Below, piece after piece: positions 52,893-62,621 of a DNA stretch of 64,000 nucleotides. The notes beneath the pieces were generated by a model. That model worked only from the letters and a program-made list of their open reading frames with translations, was not told where the DNA came from and did no database searches. Location of the stretch: contig DASUNM010000027.1 in the NCBI GenBank assembly GCA_036277115.1, forward strand, positions 744,001 to 808,000, given 5' to 3'. Both the position numbers and the translations under genes were made by a program. Position 1 is the stretch's first letter. Each line of letters starts with the position of its first letter. The stretch comes from Pyrinomonadaceae bacterium. GTDB taxonomy: Bacteria > Acidobacteriota > Blastocatellia > Pyrinomonadales > Pyrinomonadaceae.

Positions 52893-54719
52893 TTACTCGC
52901 CCAGCGCGGCGTACTTGAACAGTCTGAACCGATACGTCTGCGTGTCACGAATGTTCTTGGCCACCACGCCGTGCAGATCGTCTCTCCAGACAGCGTATTG
53001 ATCGATGAATCGATCACTGCCCGCTTTGTCGCCCTGATACTGCACGTCCAGAACTTTCTGCAGCAGCTTGCCCACCACGTCATGGTACTTGTCGTAGTGG
53101 ATCCGCATCAGTCCCGTGCGCGCATCAAAACTCAGCAGCCCGTTCTCGAGAAAGAAATTCCATTGCATCAACTGCATCGTCTGGTAAGGCTGGTCACGCC
53201 GCGGTTTGTTGTTTTGTAGCACCCGCAGGATGCCGCCGGCGTAAACGCTGCGCAGTTGCGCCTCGGTGTAGTAACCCTGCTTGCGCAAAGCTTCGGCGAC
53301 GAACAGCGAAACCAGATCCGCCTTCATCTCTTCCATCGTGTTGCCGTTGTCCTGCAAAGCTTCGTCGAGATCGCGATTGTCTTTGGTGCGATCGACGCCG
53401 AGATAATGGCCGACTTCGTGCCACAGAGTGCGATAGAAATTACCGTCGTTAGTCAGCGCCTTGGCTTGTTCTTCACCGATCGCCGCCGCGAGAGTTCGGT
53501 TCGTGCTCTCGAAGATATTCGGGTCGCGCATGATGTTGGCGCGCAGAAGGATCGTGCGGCCGTAGCGCCGCGCGAGATAACTTTCGTTCGGCAGAATCGT
53601 TGCCGTGTTGCCGCCCCGCGTCTGGCCGAAATCCGCTATCACGTCGTAAACGCCGACCGGAATGTCTTCACGAACCTTCTTGTGATGTTCGTACGGCAAC
53701 GAATCTTCGAGCGCCTGCAAACCTTTCATTGCCTGCCGGAGCGCCGTCGTCTCCGGCGGCCGGGTCGCCAGCAAACTGAGGCCAAAAAAAGTCTTCACCC
53801 CGTACAGTTCGTCGTCGTATGTCTCGTATGATCCGATTTGCGCGTTGATGTTCTTGAAACGACCGGTGACCCACGCCGCGTCGCCTGATTCATAATCGTC
53901 GGAGAGAAGATCGCGCGCGCGATTCCGCAGGAACCTGGCAAACTCTTCGTCCTCTTTTTCAAGAAGTTCTGCCGCCTCGTTGAGCAGGCCGTGGGCTTTC
54001 ATTAACTGGTCCGCATACGCCACGGAATAGGGGACCGCGTAGAATTCCGCTTTGCGAAGTTGGTTTCGCGTTGTGGACATCTCCGTTAGCCGGCTCTTCA
54101 AACCCGGGTGCAGGGTATCGAGGACCGGATACTTCGCCAGCTTCGCGAGATCGCTTCGCAGATTCTCGGCCGTCGCTCGGCGCACGACCGATCGCAGATC
54201 CATGATCTCATCACGATTCGACGTGCCTCGGGAAAACGAGCTTTCAATTTCCTCTTTCTTCACGCCCCAGGGATACACGTTCTTTCCAGGGGTGGTTGGT
54301 TCGACCGGCAGGAACGGCTCACGCTTGTTTTCGAGCGTGGTGGCGATTGGCCCCTGAGCCAATCGATAGAGCGTCAAGAGATTTTCCGTGGGCGCAGGAT
54401 TGCCGACGCGCATGTGCAGTTCGAAAAGCTTTTCATACGCGCTTAACGCCTGCGCGTGGCGCTGATCCTCGTAAAGCTTCTGAAAAATTTCGCCCACTGC
54501 GAGTAACTTCCGGACCGCCAGTTTTTCACCCGCGGACAAGCGCGAAAGGTCCGGCGCCAGCCGAATCGTCTGCGTCTTTTCAATGATCGGTTGGCTTTTT
54601 TCAAGCGGCCAGTATCCGGCCGGCCACGGCGTCTGCGTTTTTCTTCCCGGTCGCGGTTGAGATGGCGTAATCACAAACAGGCTGGTAACGATGAGAAGCG
54701 CGGCTACTCTGGTAAACAT
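52893..54719 (-). CDS. Secreted M49-like (dipeptidyl peptidase III-like) metallopeptidase
   Basis: 608 aa. GGAGTGA lies just upstream of the ATG. The signal peptide is VAALLIVTSLFVITPS. The zinc motif is HEVGH near residue 435, followed about 27 residues later by EEMKADLVSLF; the HExxH plus ExxxAD-type layout fits the bacterial DPP III-like family (M49) rather than thermolysin. It is long enough for the whole fold. It probably cleaves peptides outside the cytoplasm. It stands alone on the minus strand. Confidence 0.75.
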   Translation of the reverse strand: MFTRVAALLIVTSLFVITPSQPRPGRKTQTPWPAGYWPLEKSQPIIEKTQTIRLAPDLSRLSAGEKLAVRKLLAVGEIFQKLYEDQRHAQALSAYEKLFELHMRVGNPAPTENLLTLYRLAQGPIATTLENKREPFLPVEPTTPGKNVYPWGVKKEEIESSFSRGTSNRDEIMDLRSVVRRATAENLRSDLAKLAKYPVLDTLHPGLKSRLTEMSTTRNQLRKAEFYAVPYSVAYADQLMKAHGLLNEAAELLEKEDEEFARFLRNRARDLLSDDYESGDAAWVTGRFKNINAQIGSYETYDDELYGVKTFFGLSLLATRPPETTALRQAMKGLQALEDSLPYEHHKKVREDIPVGVYDVIADFGQTRGGNTATILPNESYLARRYGRTILLRANIMRDPNIFESTNRTLAAAIGEEQAKALTNDGNFYRTLWHEVGHYLGVDRTKDNRDLDEALQDNGNTMEEMKADLVSLFVAEALRKQGYYTEAQLRSVYAGGILRVLQNNKPRRDQPYQTMQLMQWNFFLENGLLSFDARTGLMRIHYDKYHDVVGKLLQKVLDVQYQGDKAGSDRFIDQYAVWRDDLHGVVAKNIRDTQTYRFRLFKYAALGE

Positions 54720-54865
54720 AGTTCACTCCGATATTTTGATTGTGGGTCGAGTATAACGTCAGCGGCAGTAATCTCGGAATTGAGTCGCCGGCTTAACCGC
54801 CCGCGGCTTCTCCCGAGTAGATAAAACTTGCCGCAACGAATCGCAGTTACGCTACACTGTTTTGA

Positions 54866-56077
54866 GTGTCCGCAGACCAAACCTCAGACAATCCCATAGT
54901 GCAATCGATCATTTCCGATTCGGCGCCGCCGGCGGCGCGGATGGCCGCCGCCCGCGGTCTGCTGCCCCTGACGCAGACGGATTTGCTCGAGGCCCTGGTA
55001 CACCTGCGTAATGATTCCGACGCCGCGGTGGCCCAGGCCGCGGAAAGAACGCTGGACGAACAATCCGCCGCAGACATTTTGGCCGTCGCGAAATCCTCTG
55101 ACGCGCCCGCGTCGGTCCTCGGTTACCTGGCGGGAAAAACCAATGCCGATCGCGAATTGCACGAATCTATCGCGACGCATGCGAACACCCCTGACGCCGC
55201 CATCGCGTTGCTCGCGGGCTCCACCACGCACGCGTCCGTAATCGAACTGATTACCATCAATCAACAGCGTCTCATTCGCGCCCCGGAAATCATTGATGCG
55301 GTCCTTCAGAATGCTGCCCGCACTCCGGAGGCGGAACGGCGCGCGCGAGAAACGCAACGTGAATTCTTTGAGAAAGAACGCGGTGCTCGCCAAATCGCCG
55401 AAGAGCTGCGGGCCCGGGGAAATAACGCCGCCGCGGAATTCTTCGAGTCGGCAGAGCTGGCTCCGTTGGATGGTGAGTTGTCAGCCGATGACGCGTGGCT
55501 TCTGGCGCAGCACCTTGAGGTTTCGGACGACGACATCGACGATAGTTGGCTCGCGCGCGAACGGCTCGAAGAGTTACTGGTCGAAGCTGCCGAACAGACA
55601 ACTGCAAACGCCCAGGCAGTGCTGAATGCGGAGCGTCTTGAAACCGGCGAAATCGCGCCGGAACGCATCTCGCTGATTCGACGGCTCATGTTCATGACCG
55701 TGAAGGACCGCGTGAAGTTTGCGTTAAAGGGTGATCGCGAAGCGCGCGGCATTCTCATTCGTGACTCCAACCGGGTCGTCGCGACGGCGGTCATTCACAA
55801 CCCGCGCATCAGCGACAAAGAGATCGAGAACATTGCCAGCATGCGAACTGTTTCCGATGAGGTGCTGCGTCTGATTGGCATGAACCGCGCGTGGACGCGC
55901 TCGTATCCCATCATTCATAACCTGGCACGCAATCCGCGAACGCCGATGGCCACGGCTATCCAAATTCTGCCGCGCATTCAGATGAAGGATCTTAAGGCGC
56001 TTTCGGAGAATCGGAATATTTCCGAAGGCGTTCGCCGGCAGGCTTATCGCCTGGTTCAAACCCGGGCGGGGAAGTAA
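54866..56077 (+). CDS. Helical-repeat protein (HEAT/DUF2336-like), unassigned
   Basis: 403 aa, starting at GTG. The chain is mostly alpha-helical, with 30-40 residue repeats such as ARGLLPLTQTDLLEALVHLRN, DADVAVAQ-like blocks, and LIRDSNRVVATAVIHNPRIS followed by NIASMRTVSDEVLRLIGMNR. I do not recognise the family; the repeats resemble HEAT or DUF2336 proteins. A central charged coil lies near residues 165-195. No signal peptide or membrane helix is seen, so it probably binds a protein partner in the cytoplasm. Confidence 0.68.
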   Translation: MSADQTSDNPIVQSIISDSAPPAARMAAARGLLPLTQTDLLEALVHLRNDSDAAVAQAAERTLDEQSAADILAVAKSSDAPASVLGYLAGKTNADRELHESIATHANTPDAAIALLAGSTTHASVIELITINQQRLIRAPEIIDAVLQNAARTPEAERRARETQREFFEKERGARQIAEELRARGNNAAAEFFESAELAPLDGELSADDAWLLAQHLEVSDDDIDDSWLARERLEELLVEAAEQTTANAQAVLNAERLETGEIAPERISLIRRLMFMTVKDRVKFALKGDREARGILIRDSNRVVATAVIHNPRISDKEIENIASMRTVSDEVLRLIGMNRAWTRSYPIIHNLARNPRTPMATAIQILPRIQMKDLKALSENRNISEGVRRQAYRLVQTRAGK

Positions 56078-56083
56078 GCGGCC

Positions 56084-56098
56084 GTGACAGCCTGTCAC
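56084..56098. promoter_or_regulatory. Palindrome GTGACAGCCTGTCAC, operator-like
   Basis: A perfect 7-bp dyad around one central base, followed by a second half site (CCTGTCACA). It lies about 30 bases before the -35 box. Confidence 0.4.
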
Positions 56099-56126
56099 AG
56101 ACCTGTCACATTTTTGTGGATTTAGC

Positions 56127-56155
56127 TTGACTGCGGTTCGGAATGGGTATAGATT
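56127..56155 (+). promoter_or_regulatory. Candidate sigma-70-like promoter
   Basis: TTGACT (56127-56132), 17-base spacer, TAGATT (56150-56155); TATAGA at 56148 gives 15 bases. No gene starts shortly after it. Confidence 0.5.
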
Positions 56156-56161
56156 GCGCTT

Positions 56162-56422
56162 TAAGCCGAGTCAAGTTCAGGTATTTGACAGTGTGATAAC
56201 GCAACGAAGCGCGATCGTGTGCTGAGGCAAAGCGAAGAGCGGCGGTTTCTTATTCTTACCGCGCCGTGGACTTATCTCGCCCGTCAATGCACCTCGTAGT
56301 ACAGGATCGGACGTGAGTGACGATTCTCAAGTCTTTTGCTTTGTCACCCCTTTATATACCCGAACCTACCCGGAAGTCGGCGCCCTGCCAGTTCGCAAGA
56401 TTGGCGGGGCGCTTTTCTGTTT
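56162..56422 (+). ncRNA. Candidate non-coding RNA or leader RNA
   Basis: This is the span between the promoter above and the terminator below, about 260 nt. Partial hairpins can be drawn, for instance around GCGGCGGTTTCTTATTCTTA followed by CCGCGCC. I cannot assign it to 6S, tmRNA, SRP or RNase P RNA, whose conserved parts are absent. The DUF1684 gene starts 36 bases after it. Confidence 0.35.
56380..56422 (+). terminator. Strong intrinsic terminator before the DUF1684 gene
   Basis: The 11-bp stem GCGCCCTGCCA/TGGCGGGGCGC (one G-T pair) with an 11-base loop is followed by TTTTCTGTTT. Confidence 0.88.
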
Positions 56423-56457
56423 GCTGCCCGTCTTAAACTTCAGGCAAGATTCGAAAC

Positions 56458-57375
56458 GTGAAAACTATAGGCAGTCGGAAACTCGCGATCGCCGCGACCG
56501 TAGCCCTGTGCTTTGTGTCCTCGTGTGCACGGGCGCCCAGGCAAATCGATCGACAGGCTTACGCGAAAGAGATTGAACAATGGCGGGAGAAACGACTTGC
56601 TAGTCTGACGGGAGACAGCGGTTGGCTGACGTTGATTGGATTGTATTGGCTTGATGAAGGCGAGAACCGGTTCGGAAACGATCCGGGAAATGCGATCGTT
56701 TGGCCTCGCATAATTCCCGGGGGCTCCGGAGGCGCGTTCGTGGTTAAGAGCGGCGTCGTGCGCTTGCAAGCACCGGCATCGGCCGGCTTCACGGTCGACG
56801 GACAACCGGTTACCAACATGGAGCTAAAGTCCGATGCCGATAGCAACCCAACGATCCTGCGGATCGGGCCTATCAGTTTTCAGATCATTAAACGCAACGA
56901 TAAGTTAGCGTTGCGAGTTAAAGATCCACACAATCCCGATCGGGTGAACTTTCGCGGACTCGAGTACTTTCCCACTGAGCCCAAGTGGCGCATCGAAGCG
57001 CGGTTCGAACCTTACAACCCACCCAAGGCGGTTCCGATTCTAAACGTACTTAACATGGAGACGGATGAGCCGTCGCCCGGCGCCGTTGCGTTCGAGGTCA
57101 ACGGGAAGACCTATCGACTGGACGCAATTACCGAAAAAGGCAATCCGCAGTTCTTCATGATCTTCGCAGATCACACGCGCGGCAAAGAGACGTATGGCGC
57201 CGGCCGGTATCTCTACATCGATCCGCCCGATGCAAACAATCGGATCGTGATCGATTTCAACAAGGCTTACAGTCCGCCCTGTGCATTCACTAACTTTGCG
57301 ACCTGCCCACTACCGCCACAGCAGAATATTCTGCCCGTTAGGATCGACGCAGGTGAGAAGTTTACTAGTCACTAG
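56458..57375 (+). CDS. DUF1684 lipoprotein
   Basis: 305 aa, starting at GTG. The signal ends in VSSC near residue 23, a lipobox. DUF1684 motifs include WREKRLASLTGDSGWLTLIG, DRVNFRGLEYFPTEPKWRIEA-like text (split near residue 165) and GAGRYLYIDPPD, with NKAYSPPCAFTNFATCPLPP at the end. The family is widespread but its function is not known. A terminator lies upstream, so its expression may depend on read-through or a weak own promoter. Confidence 0.88.
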   Translation: MKTIGSRKLAIAATVALCFVSSCARAPRQIDRQAYAKEIEQWREKRLASLTGDSGWLTLIGLYWLDEGENRFGNDPGNAIVWPRIIPGGSGGAFVVKSGVVRLQAPASAGFTVDGQPVTNMELKSDADSNPTILRIGPISFQIIKRNDKLALRVKDPHNPDRVNFRGLEYFPTEPKWRIEARFEPYNPPKAVPILNVLNMETDEPSPGAVAFEVNGKTYRLDAITEKGNPQFFMIFADHTRGKETYGAGRYLYIDPPDANNRIVIDFNKAYSPPCAFTNFATCPLPPQQNILPVRIDAGEKFTSH

Positions 57376-57502
57376 CCCGCGCCCCCGCCATGGTTTGTAA
57401 AAAGTTGTGAATTGCAGGGCCAAATTCGTTGCCAGTCTTGCCGAGTCGTGCGCCGCGGTGGATAATGCGCGCACAAATTTCACCTTCTAAGGAGTGCCCG
57501 CG

Positions 57503-58459
57503 ATGATTTCTCGTAAACGATTCTCTCTTCTTCTGGCCACGGCTGCGTTCACGCTAACCTCCGCCGTGTGCGCCCTCGCGCAACAGCCACCGGTGACGGT
57601 TAAGCCGATTCGGCCGAGCCAAAAGGCCAGCGTCATGCAGACGTTTGGGACGACGGACGTGACGATCACTTACAGTCGCCCGGGCGTCAAAGGGCGGAAG
57701 ATTTGGGGCGACCCGCCCGCCGGAATGGAGGCCCGCGCTCCGGGTGAGGCGACACTGGACAATCAGAACGAGCGCAAGCCCGGCGAACCAATCGTTCCGT
57801 ATAACCACGTCTGGCGCGCCGGCGCGAACGAAGCGACGCTGTTTCAGGTCACTGACGATGTCTTGATCAACGGCCAACCGTTGAAGGCCGGCTCGTACAG
57901 TCTGCATACGATTCCCGGTAAGGACGAATGGACGATCATTTTCAATAGTGATCCCGGGCAATGGGGCAGCTTCAATTACGACAGTAAGAAAGATACGCTG
58001 CGCGTCAAGACCAAGCCGGAGGCAGCAGCCGACAACCAGGAATGGTTGCAGTACACAATCGATCCGGTTGACGCTAGTTCTGCGCGCGTCAACATCCGCT
58101 GGGAAAAGCTGACCGTGCCTTTCACCGTGGCGGTGAAGGACGCGAAGGCGCTCTGGCGCGCGAAGGCCGACGCGGTGATCGCAGCGAACCCGACTAATGA
58201 GCTATTGACGCGACAGGTGGCATTGACCTACCTGGGTGACAAGAATTACGACGAGGCGCTGAAGTTCATCGATCAGTCGATCAAAGTCAAAGAGACCTTT
58301 CAAAACCTCTCTTCCAAAGCCAACATTCTTTGGGCCGCCGGTAGAAAGGACGAAGCGATTAAGGTTGCCGACGCTGCGATCGCCAAAGGCAAAGCTGACA
58401 AGGCAAACACCACCGCCTTTGAAAAGCGCGTCGCTGATATGAAGGCCGGCAAGTTGTAA
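57503..58459 (+). CDS. DUF2911 secreted protein
   Basis: 318 aa. The ATG at 57503 has TAAGGAG 8 bases upstream. A signal peptide (FSLLLATAAFTLTSAVCALA) is followed by the DUF2911 region: TDVTITYSRPGVKGRKIWG, YNHVWRAGANEATLFQV and LKAGSYSLHTIPG. The last 90 residues look like a TPR-type pair (AKALWRAKADAV, YDEALKFIDQSIKV). DUF2911 proteins are common in Acidobacteriota and Bacteroidota; no firm role is known. Confidence 0.9.
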   Translation: MISRKRFSLLLATAAFTLTSAVCALAQQPPVTVKPIRPSQKASVMQTFGTTDVTITYSRPGVKGRKIWGDPPAGMEARAPGEATLDNQNERKPGEPIVPYNHVWRAGANEATLFQVTDDVLINGQPLKAGSYSLHTIPGKDEWTIIFNSDPGQWGSFNYDSKKDTLRVKTKPEAAADNQEWLQYTIDPVDASSARVNIRWEKLTVPFTVAVKDAKALWRAKADAVIAANPTNELLTRQVALTYLGDKNYDEALKFIDQSIKVKETFQNLSSKANILWAAGRKDEAIKVADAAIAKGKADKANTTAFEKRVADMKAGKL

Positions 58460-58490
58460 GTCAACCGCCCGGCTCGCACACTCAATTTTT

Positions 58491-59120
58491 ATGAAGATTC
58501 TCACGGGGCTGCTGATCGGGAGCGCTTGCTTGCTAATCAGCAACCCCGTTGTTTCTCAAGAGGTTTCGCAATCGACGGGTCCGCCGGGTATTACTATTCT
58601 CAAAGTCAAATGGGAGACTTACACTCATGTCGGCACCGCCGCAAGTGCTCCTTTGGGAGCCTCGCCCGACACGAATGTGAATCGATTACCTTTGCCAACC
58701 CAAAGCACTGGCAAGATGGTCGTCAGGACTCAGTTGTACGTGTATTCGATGGAGTTGACTAACAACGGACCTAAACCAATCAAAGCGCTGGCCTGGGACT
58801 TCATCTTTGCCGATGCTGCAAACCACACCGAGTTGAAGCAGCAATCGATGGCAAACGTTCAAAAGATAGGCACAGAGGAAAAGAAGATACTCCGGTTCAC
58901 TACGCAAGCTGCGCCGCCCAGTATCGTAACCGTCGTTGGGTTGGAAAAGGACAAGCGCTCACCCTTCATTCACCGCGCGAGAATACGCTGCCTGCTGTTC
59001 ACTGACGATTCAGTGTGGGAGCAGCCAACGTTGCAGGGCGCGTGCCTCGAGCTGAAACAATGGATTGCCCGTCGCAAAAAAGTTCGACCTGGCGTTGAAG
59101 ACTTGCCACTCAAGAATTAG
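58491..59120 (+). CDS. Hypothetical secreted protein
   Basis: 209 aa. A signal peptide (ILTGLLIGSACLLISNPVVS) is followed by a beta-rich region: ITILKVKWETYTHVGT, LYVYSMELTNNGPKPIKALAW and ILRFTTQAAPPSIVTVVG. The NNGPKPI segment recalls immunoglobulin-like folds found in many secreted proteins. I do not recognise the family. It follows the DUF2911 gene on the same strand by 31 bases. Confidence 0.7.
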   Translation: MKILTGLLIGSACLLISNPVVSQEVSQSTGPPGITILKVKWETYTHVGTAASAPLGASPDTNVNRLPLPTQSTGKMVVRTQLYVYSMELTNNGPKPIKALAWDFIFADAANHTELKQQSMANVQKIGTEEKKILRFTTQAAPPSIVTVVGLEKDKRSPFIHRARIRCLLFTDDSVWEQPTLQGACLELKQWIARRKKVRPGVEDLPLKN

Positions 59121-59217
59121 TCAGGCAGCGTCCCTGTGTTTAGCAAGATTTAGTTGAACGCCTGAAACTTCAATCTCACTCCATCCGTAAAAAACGGTAT
59201 TCTTTGGGCGATTTTTT

Positions 59218-60447
<1,230 letters not shown>

Positions 60448-60493
60448 AACGGTCAGTTGTCAGTAGTCCGTTGTTAGTTGCTACTAATCGACA

Positions 60494-60553
60494 AACTGAC
60501 TGACTAACTAACTGACTAACTGACTGACTGACCACTGACCACTGACCACTGAC
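60494..60553 (+). repeat. ACTGACT/ACTGACC tandem repeat before the second permease
   Basis: Units of ACTGACTG, ACTAACTA and ACTGACC follow one another. It ends exactly at the GTG start of the next gene and holds no ribosome site. Confidence 0.87.
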
Positions 60554-61822
60554 GTGAAGCTGTTCAATTCCGACATCTGGGAAAATCTTTGGATGGCGCT
60601 CGACACGCTGCGTCAGCACAAGCTGCGCTCGCTGCTGACGATTCTTGGCGTGGTCATCGGCACGATGACCGTAATTGTGATCGCGGCATTCGTCTCGGGC
60701 ATCGATACGCGCGTGTCCAAAGAGATCGAAGGGTTCGGCACCAATTCGATTTACATCTATCGATTCGATCCCGGCTTCAACTTTAATCCGACGCAGGAAG
60801 AGCGGCAGCGCAAGCCGATATCGTACGAAGACACCATGGCAATTCAGGCCGAGTGTCCTTCAGTCACCTACGCCGCTGCGTTCATGTCACCGGTTGATTT
60901 CTTTGGCGGAAGCTTTACTCCGCGTGTGCATGTGCGCTACCGCGACATCGAAATGACGAATGCGTCCGTCCAGGGCGCGTCGCCGGCATATTTCAATATG
61001 GGCGTCACCAACATCGCCGAAGGCCGCTACTTCACGGAGGAAGACAATGCGCGGCACGCGAGCGTCGTCGTGATCGGTCCTGACGTCGCGAATACTCTGT
61101 TTCCTTTTTCCAATGCGGTTGATCAAAGCGTCACCATCAACGGCCGGTTGTATCGTGTGATCGGCGTGCTGACGGCGCGCGACGTGTTTCTCACCGGCGG
61201 TGAAGATCCGAACAACGAAAACAAAGCCGTTTACATGCCTTACCTAACGTTGCGAAAACTCTATCCCGACGTTAACGACAACTTTGTGATGGCGCAGGCG
61301 CGCCCGGGCATGATGAAAGAAGCTGTGGAAGAGGTCCGCGATCTGTTGCGCCGGCGCCGAAAGGTCGCCTTCGGGGCGCCGGACAACTTTGGTATCTCGA
61401 CTTCCGAACAGATCATCACGCAATTCAAGGCGATCACCGGCGGAGTGTTCGCGTTGATGGTCGCGATTTCCAGCGTGGGCTTGCTCATTGGCGGCATCGG
61501 GGTGATGAACATCATGCTGGTAAGCGTGACTGAGCGCACCCGGGAAATCGGTGTGCGCAAAGCGATCGGCGCGCGCCGCCGCGACATCATCGTTCAATTT
61601 TTGATCGAGGCAGCGACTCTGACCGGCCTCGGTGGCTTGATCGGAATTCTGTTCGGCTCGGGCATCGCGCTGCTAATCAAGACGATCATGCCGACTTATA
61701 TTCCGGTCTGGGCGCCGATCGTCGGCTTTGTTGTTTCCGTCGGTCTCGGCGTCGGATTCGGATTGTGGCCCGCGTGGAAAGCCGCGCGGCTGAACCCGAT
61801 CGAGGCGCTCCGGTTCGAGTAG
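60554..61822 (+). CDS. MacB-like ABC transporter permease, GTG start
   Basis: 422 aa. LRSLLTILGVVIGTMTVIVIAA is the first helix (split here), then the periplasmic region with RYRDIEMTNASVQGASPAYF, and the FtsX domain GGIGVMNIMLVSVTERTREIG near residue 310. It is a second copy of the type seen at 59218 and they are probably a pair. Its start codon follows a tandem repeat without a good ribosome site, so translation may depend on coupling or repeat length. Confidence 0.91.
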   Translation: MKLFNSDIWENLWMALDTLRQHKLRSLLTILGVVIGTMTVIVIAAFVSGIDTRVSKEIEGFGTNSIYIYRFDPGFNFNPTQEERQRKPISYEDTMAIQAECPSVTYAAAFMSPVDFFGGSFTPRVHVRYRDIEMTNASVQGASPAYFNMGVTNIAEGRYFTEEDNARHASVVVIGPDVANTLFPFSNAVDQSVTINGRLYRVIGVLTARDVFLTGGEDPNNENKAVYMPYLTLRKLYPDVNDNFVMAQARPGMMKEAVEEVRDLLRRRRKVAFGAPDNFGISTSEQIITQFKAITGGVFALMVAISSVGLLIGGIGVMNIMLVSVTERTREIGVRKAIGARRRDIIVQFLIEAATLTGLGGLIGILFGSGIALLIKTIMPTYIPVWAPIVGFVVSVGLGVGFGLWPAWKAARLNPIEALRFE

Positions 61823-61835
61823 CTATCTCTTCGCA

Positions 61836-62396
61836 TTAGCTTCGGCCTTTTGCTTTTTTAATCACCTCGAGGATCTTTTCGGCGAGCATCGGCGCCGCTT
61901 CGTTGCTGTCAAAGGCAGTCACTTTTCCCGTCGCCAAAATGATCCCCGTGCTCCGATCGAGCATCTCGTAGGTAAAGGTGTAGGTAAAGAGCGGGCGATC
62001 GATTTCAATGAAGATGTCGGCGACGTCCCGCTTGGCCCAACCGTCGACAATCGCCAGTTGCAACGTCTCCATGTCGGCGTGACTACGCAGCGCATTCTGC
62101 AACTGCACCTCTTCAAAGAATTTGGTGTCCGAAGAGATGAAGAGCGTGCGCGCGCGGGCCAGTACTGTTTTGGGATTTGTCGCCGCGATTCTTGCGGATT
62201 CCGCGGCGGCAAGCTTTTCTTCAGCCGCTTTCCGCAGTTCCTTTTCCTTCATTTCGTTCGCCACGCGCTCTTCGACGGTGCCCGCCGGCTGGACGGTAAC
62301 GTTAATATTCTGAGTTGTGGTTTGGGCCGCGGCGACTCCTATCGCGGCCGGCAGCAAGCTCAACGCGAAAACCATTCTCAAGATTCTCTTGTTCAT
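61836..62396 (-). CDS. Hypothetical exported protein
   Basis: 186 aa. AGGGGTG lies about 6 bases before the ATG. The signal peptide is LRMVFALSLLPAAIGVAAA. A charged alpha-helical segment (VANEMKEKELRKAAEEKLAAA) is followed by a mixed alpha/beta domain with VLARARTLFISSDTKFFEE and YTFTYEMLDRSTGIILATG. I do not recognise the family. It is convergent with the permease genes. Confidence 0.68.
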   Translation of the reverse strand: MNKRILRMVFALSLLPAAIGVAAAQTTTQNINVTVQPAGTVEERVANEMKEKELRKAAEEKLAAAESARIAATNPKTVLARARTLFISSDTKFFEEVQLQNALRSHADMETLQLAIVDGWAKRDVADIFIEIDRPLFTYTFTYEMLDRSTGIILATGKVTAFDSNEAAPMLAEKILEVIKKAKGRS

Positions 62397-62621
62397 CTTC
62401 GCACCCCTTCAGTTTAGAATGACGCCTCTTCGCGTCGTGTTTCAAAGCTGAACCTGGTTGAGCAACGCTTGTGCCGTTAGTTCGTTGATGGAATTACGAC
62501 AGTCTTTGCCGCTGAGAAGATTCAGAAAGATCGTGAGTACGAAAAAAAGGAATCAAGTGGAGCCTTATTGCTGCGGGTTTGATCGCCTTCGCACACCTTT
62601 GCTCTGACCAGCACGATTAGA

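Larger units (their letters stand above)
56078..56457 (+). other. Intergenic region with a promoter and a terminator, no supported gene
   Basis: These 380 bases hold a palindrome (56084-56098), a promoter-like pair at 56127-56155 and a strong intrinsic terminator at 56380-56422. No convincing protein gene lies between; a GTG frame from 56313 crosses the terminator and is rejected. It may encode a small RNA or be a regulated leader of the DUF1684 gene. Confidence 0.5.

Noticed and set aside
52820-53083. N-terminal extension of the DUF983 protein
   Set aside because: It would be antisense-overlapping in the peptidase gene and a repeat; the family starts at the later ATG.
56162-56422. 6S RNA, tmRNA, SRP RNA or RNase P RNA
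   Set aside because: I looked for their conserved sequence parts and did not find them.
56313-56576. An 87-codon GTG frame before the DUF1684 gene
   Set aside because: It crosses a strong terminator and overlaps the DUF1684 start in another frame, with no known motif.
60494-60553. A CRISPR-like array
   Set aside because: The units are 4-8 bases with no unique spacers and no cas genes are nearby.
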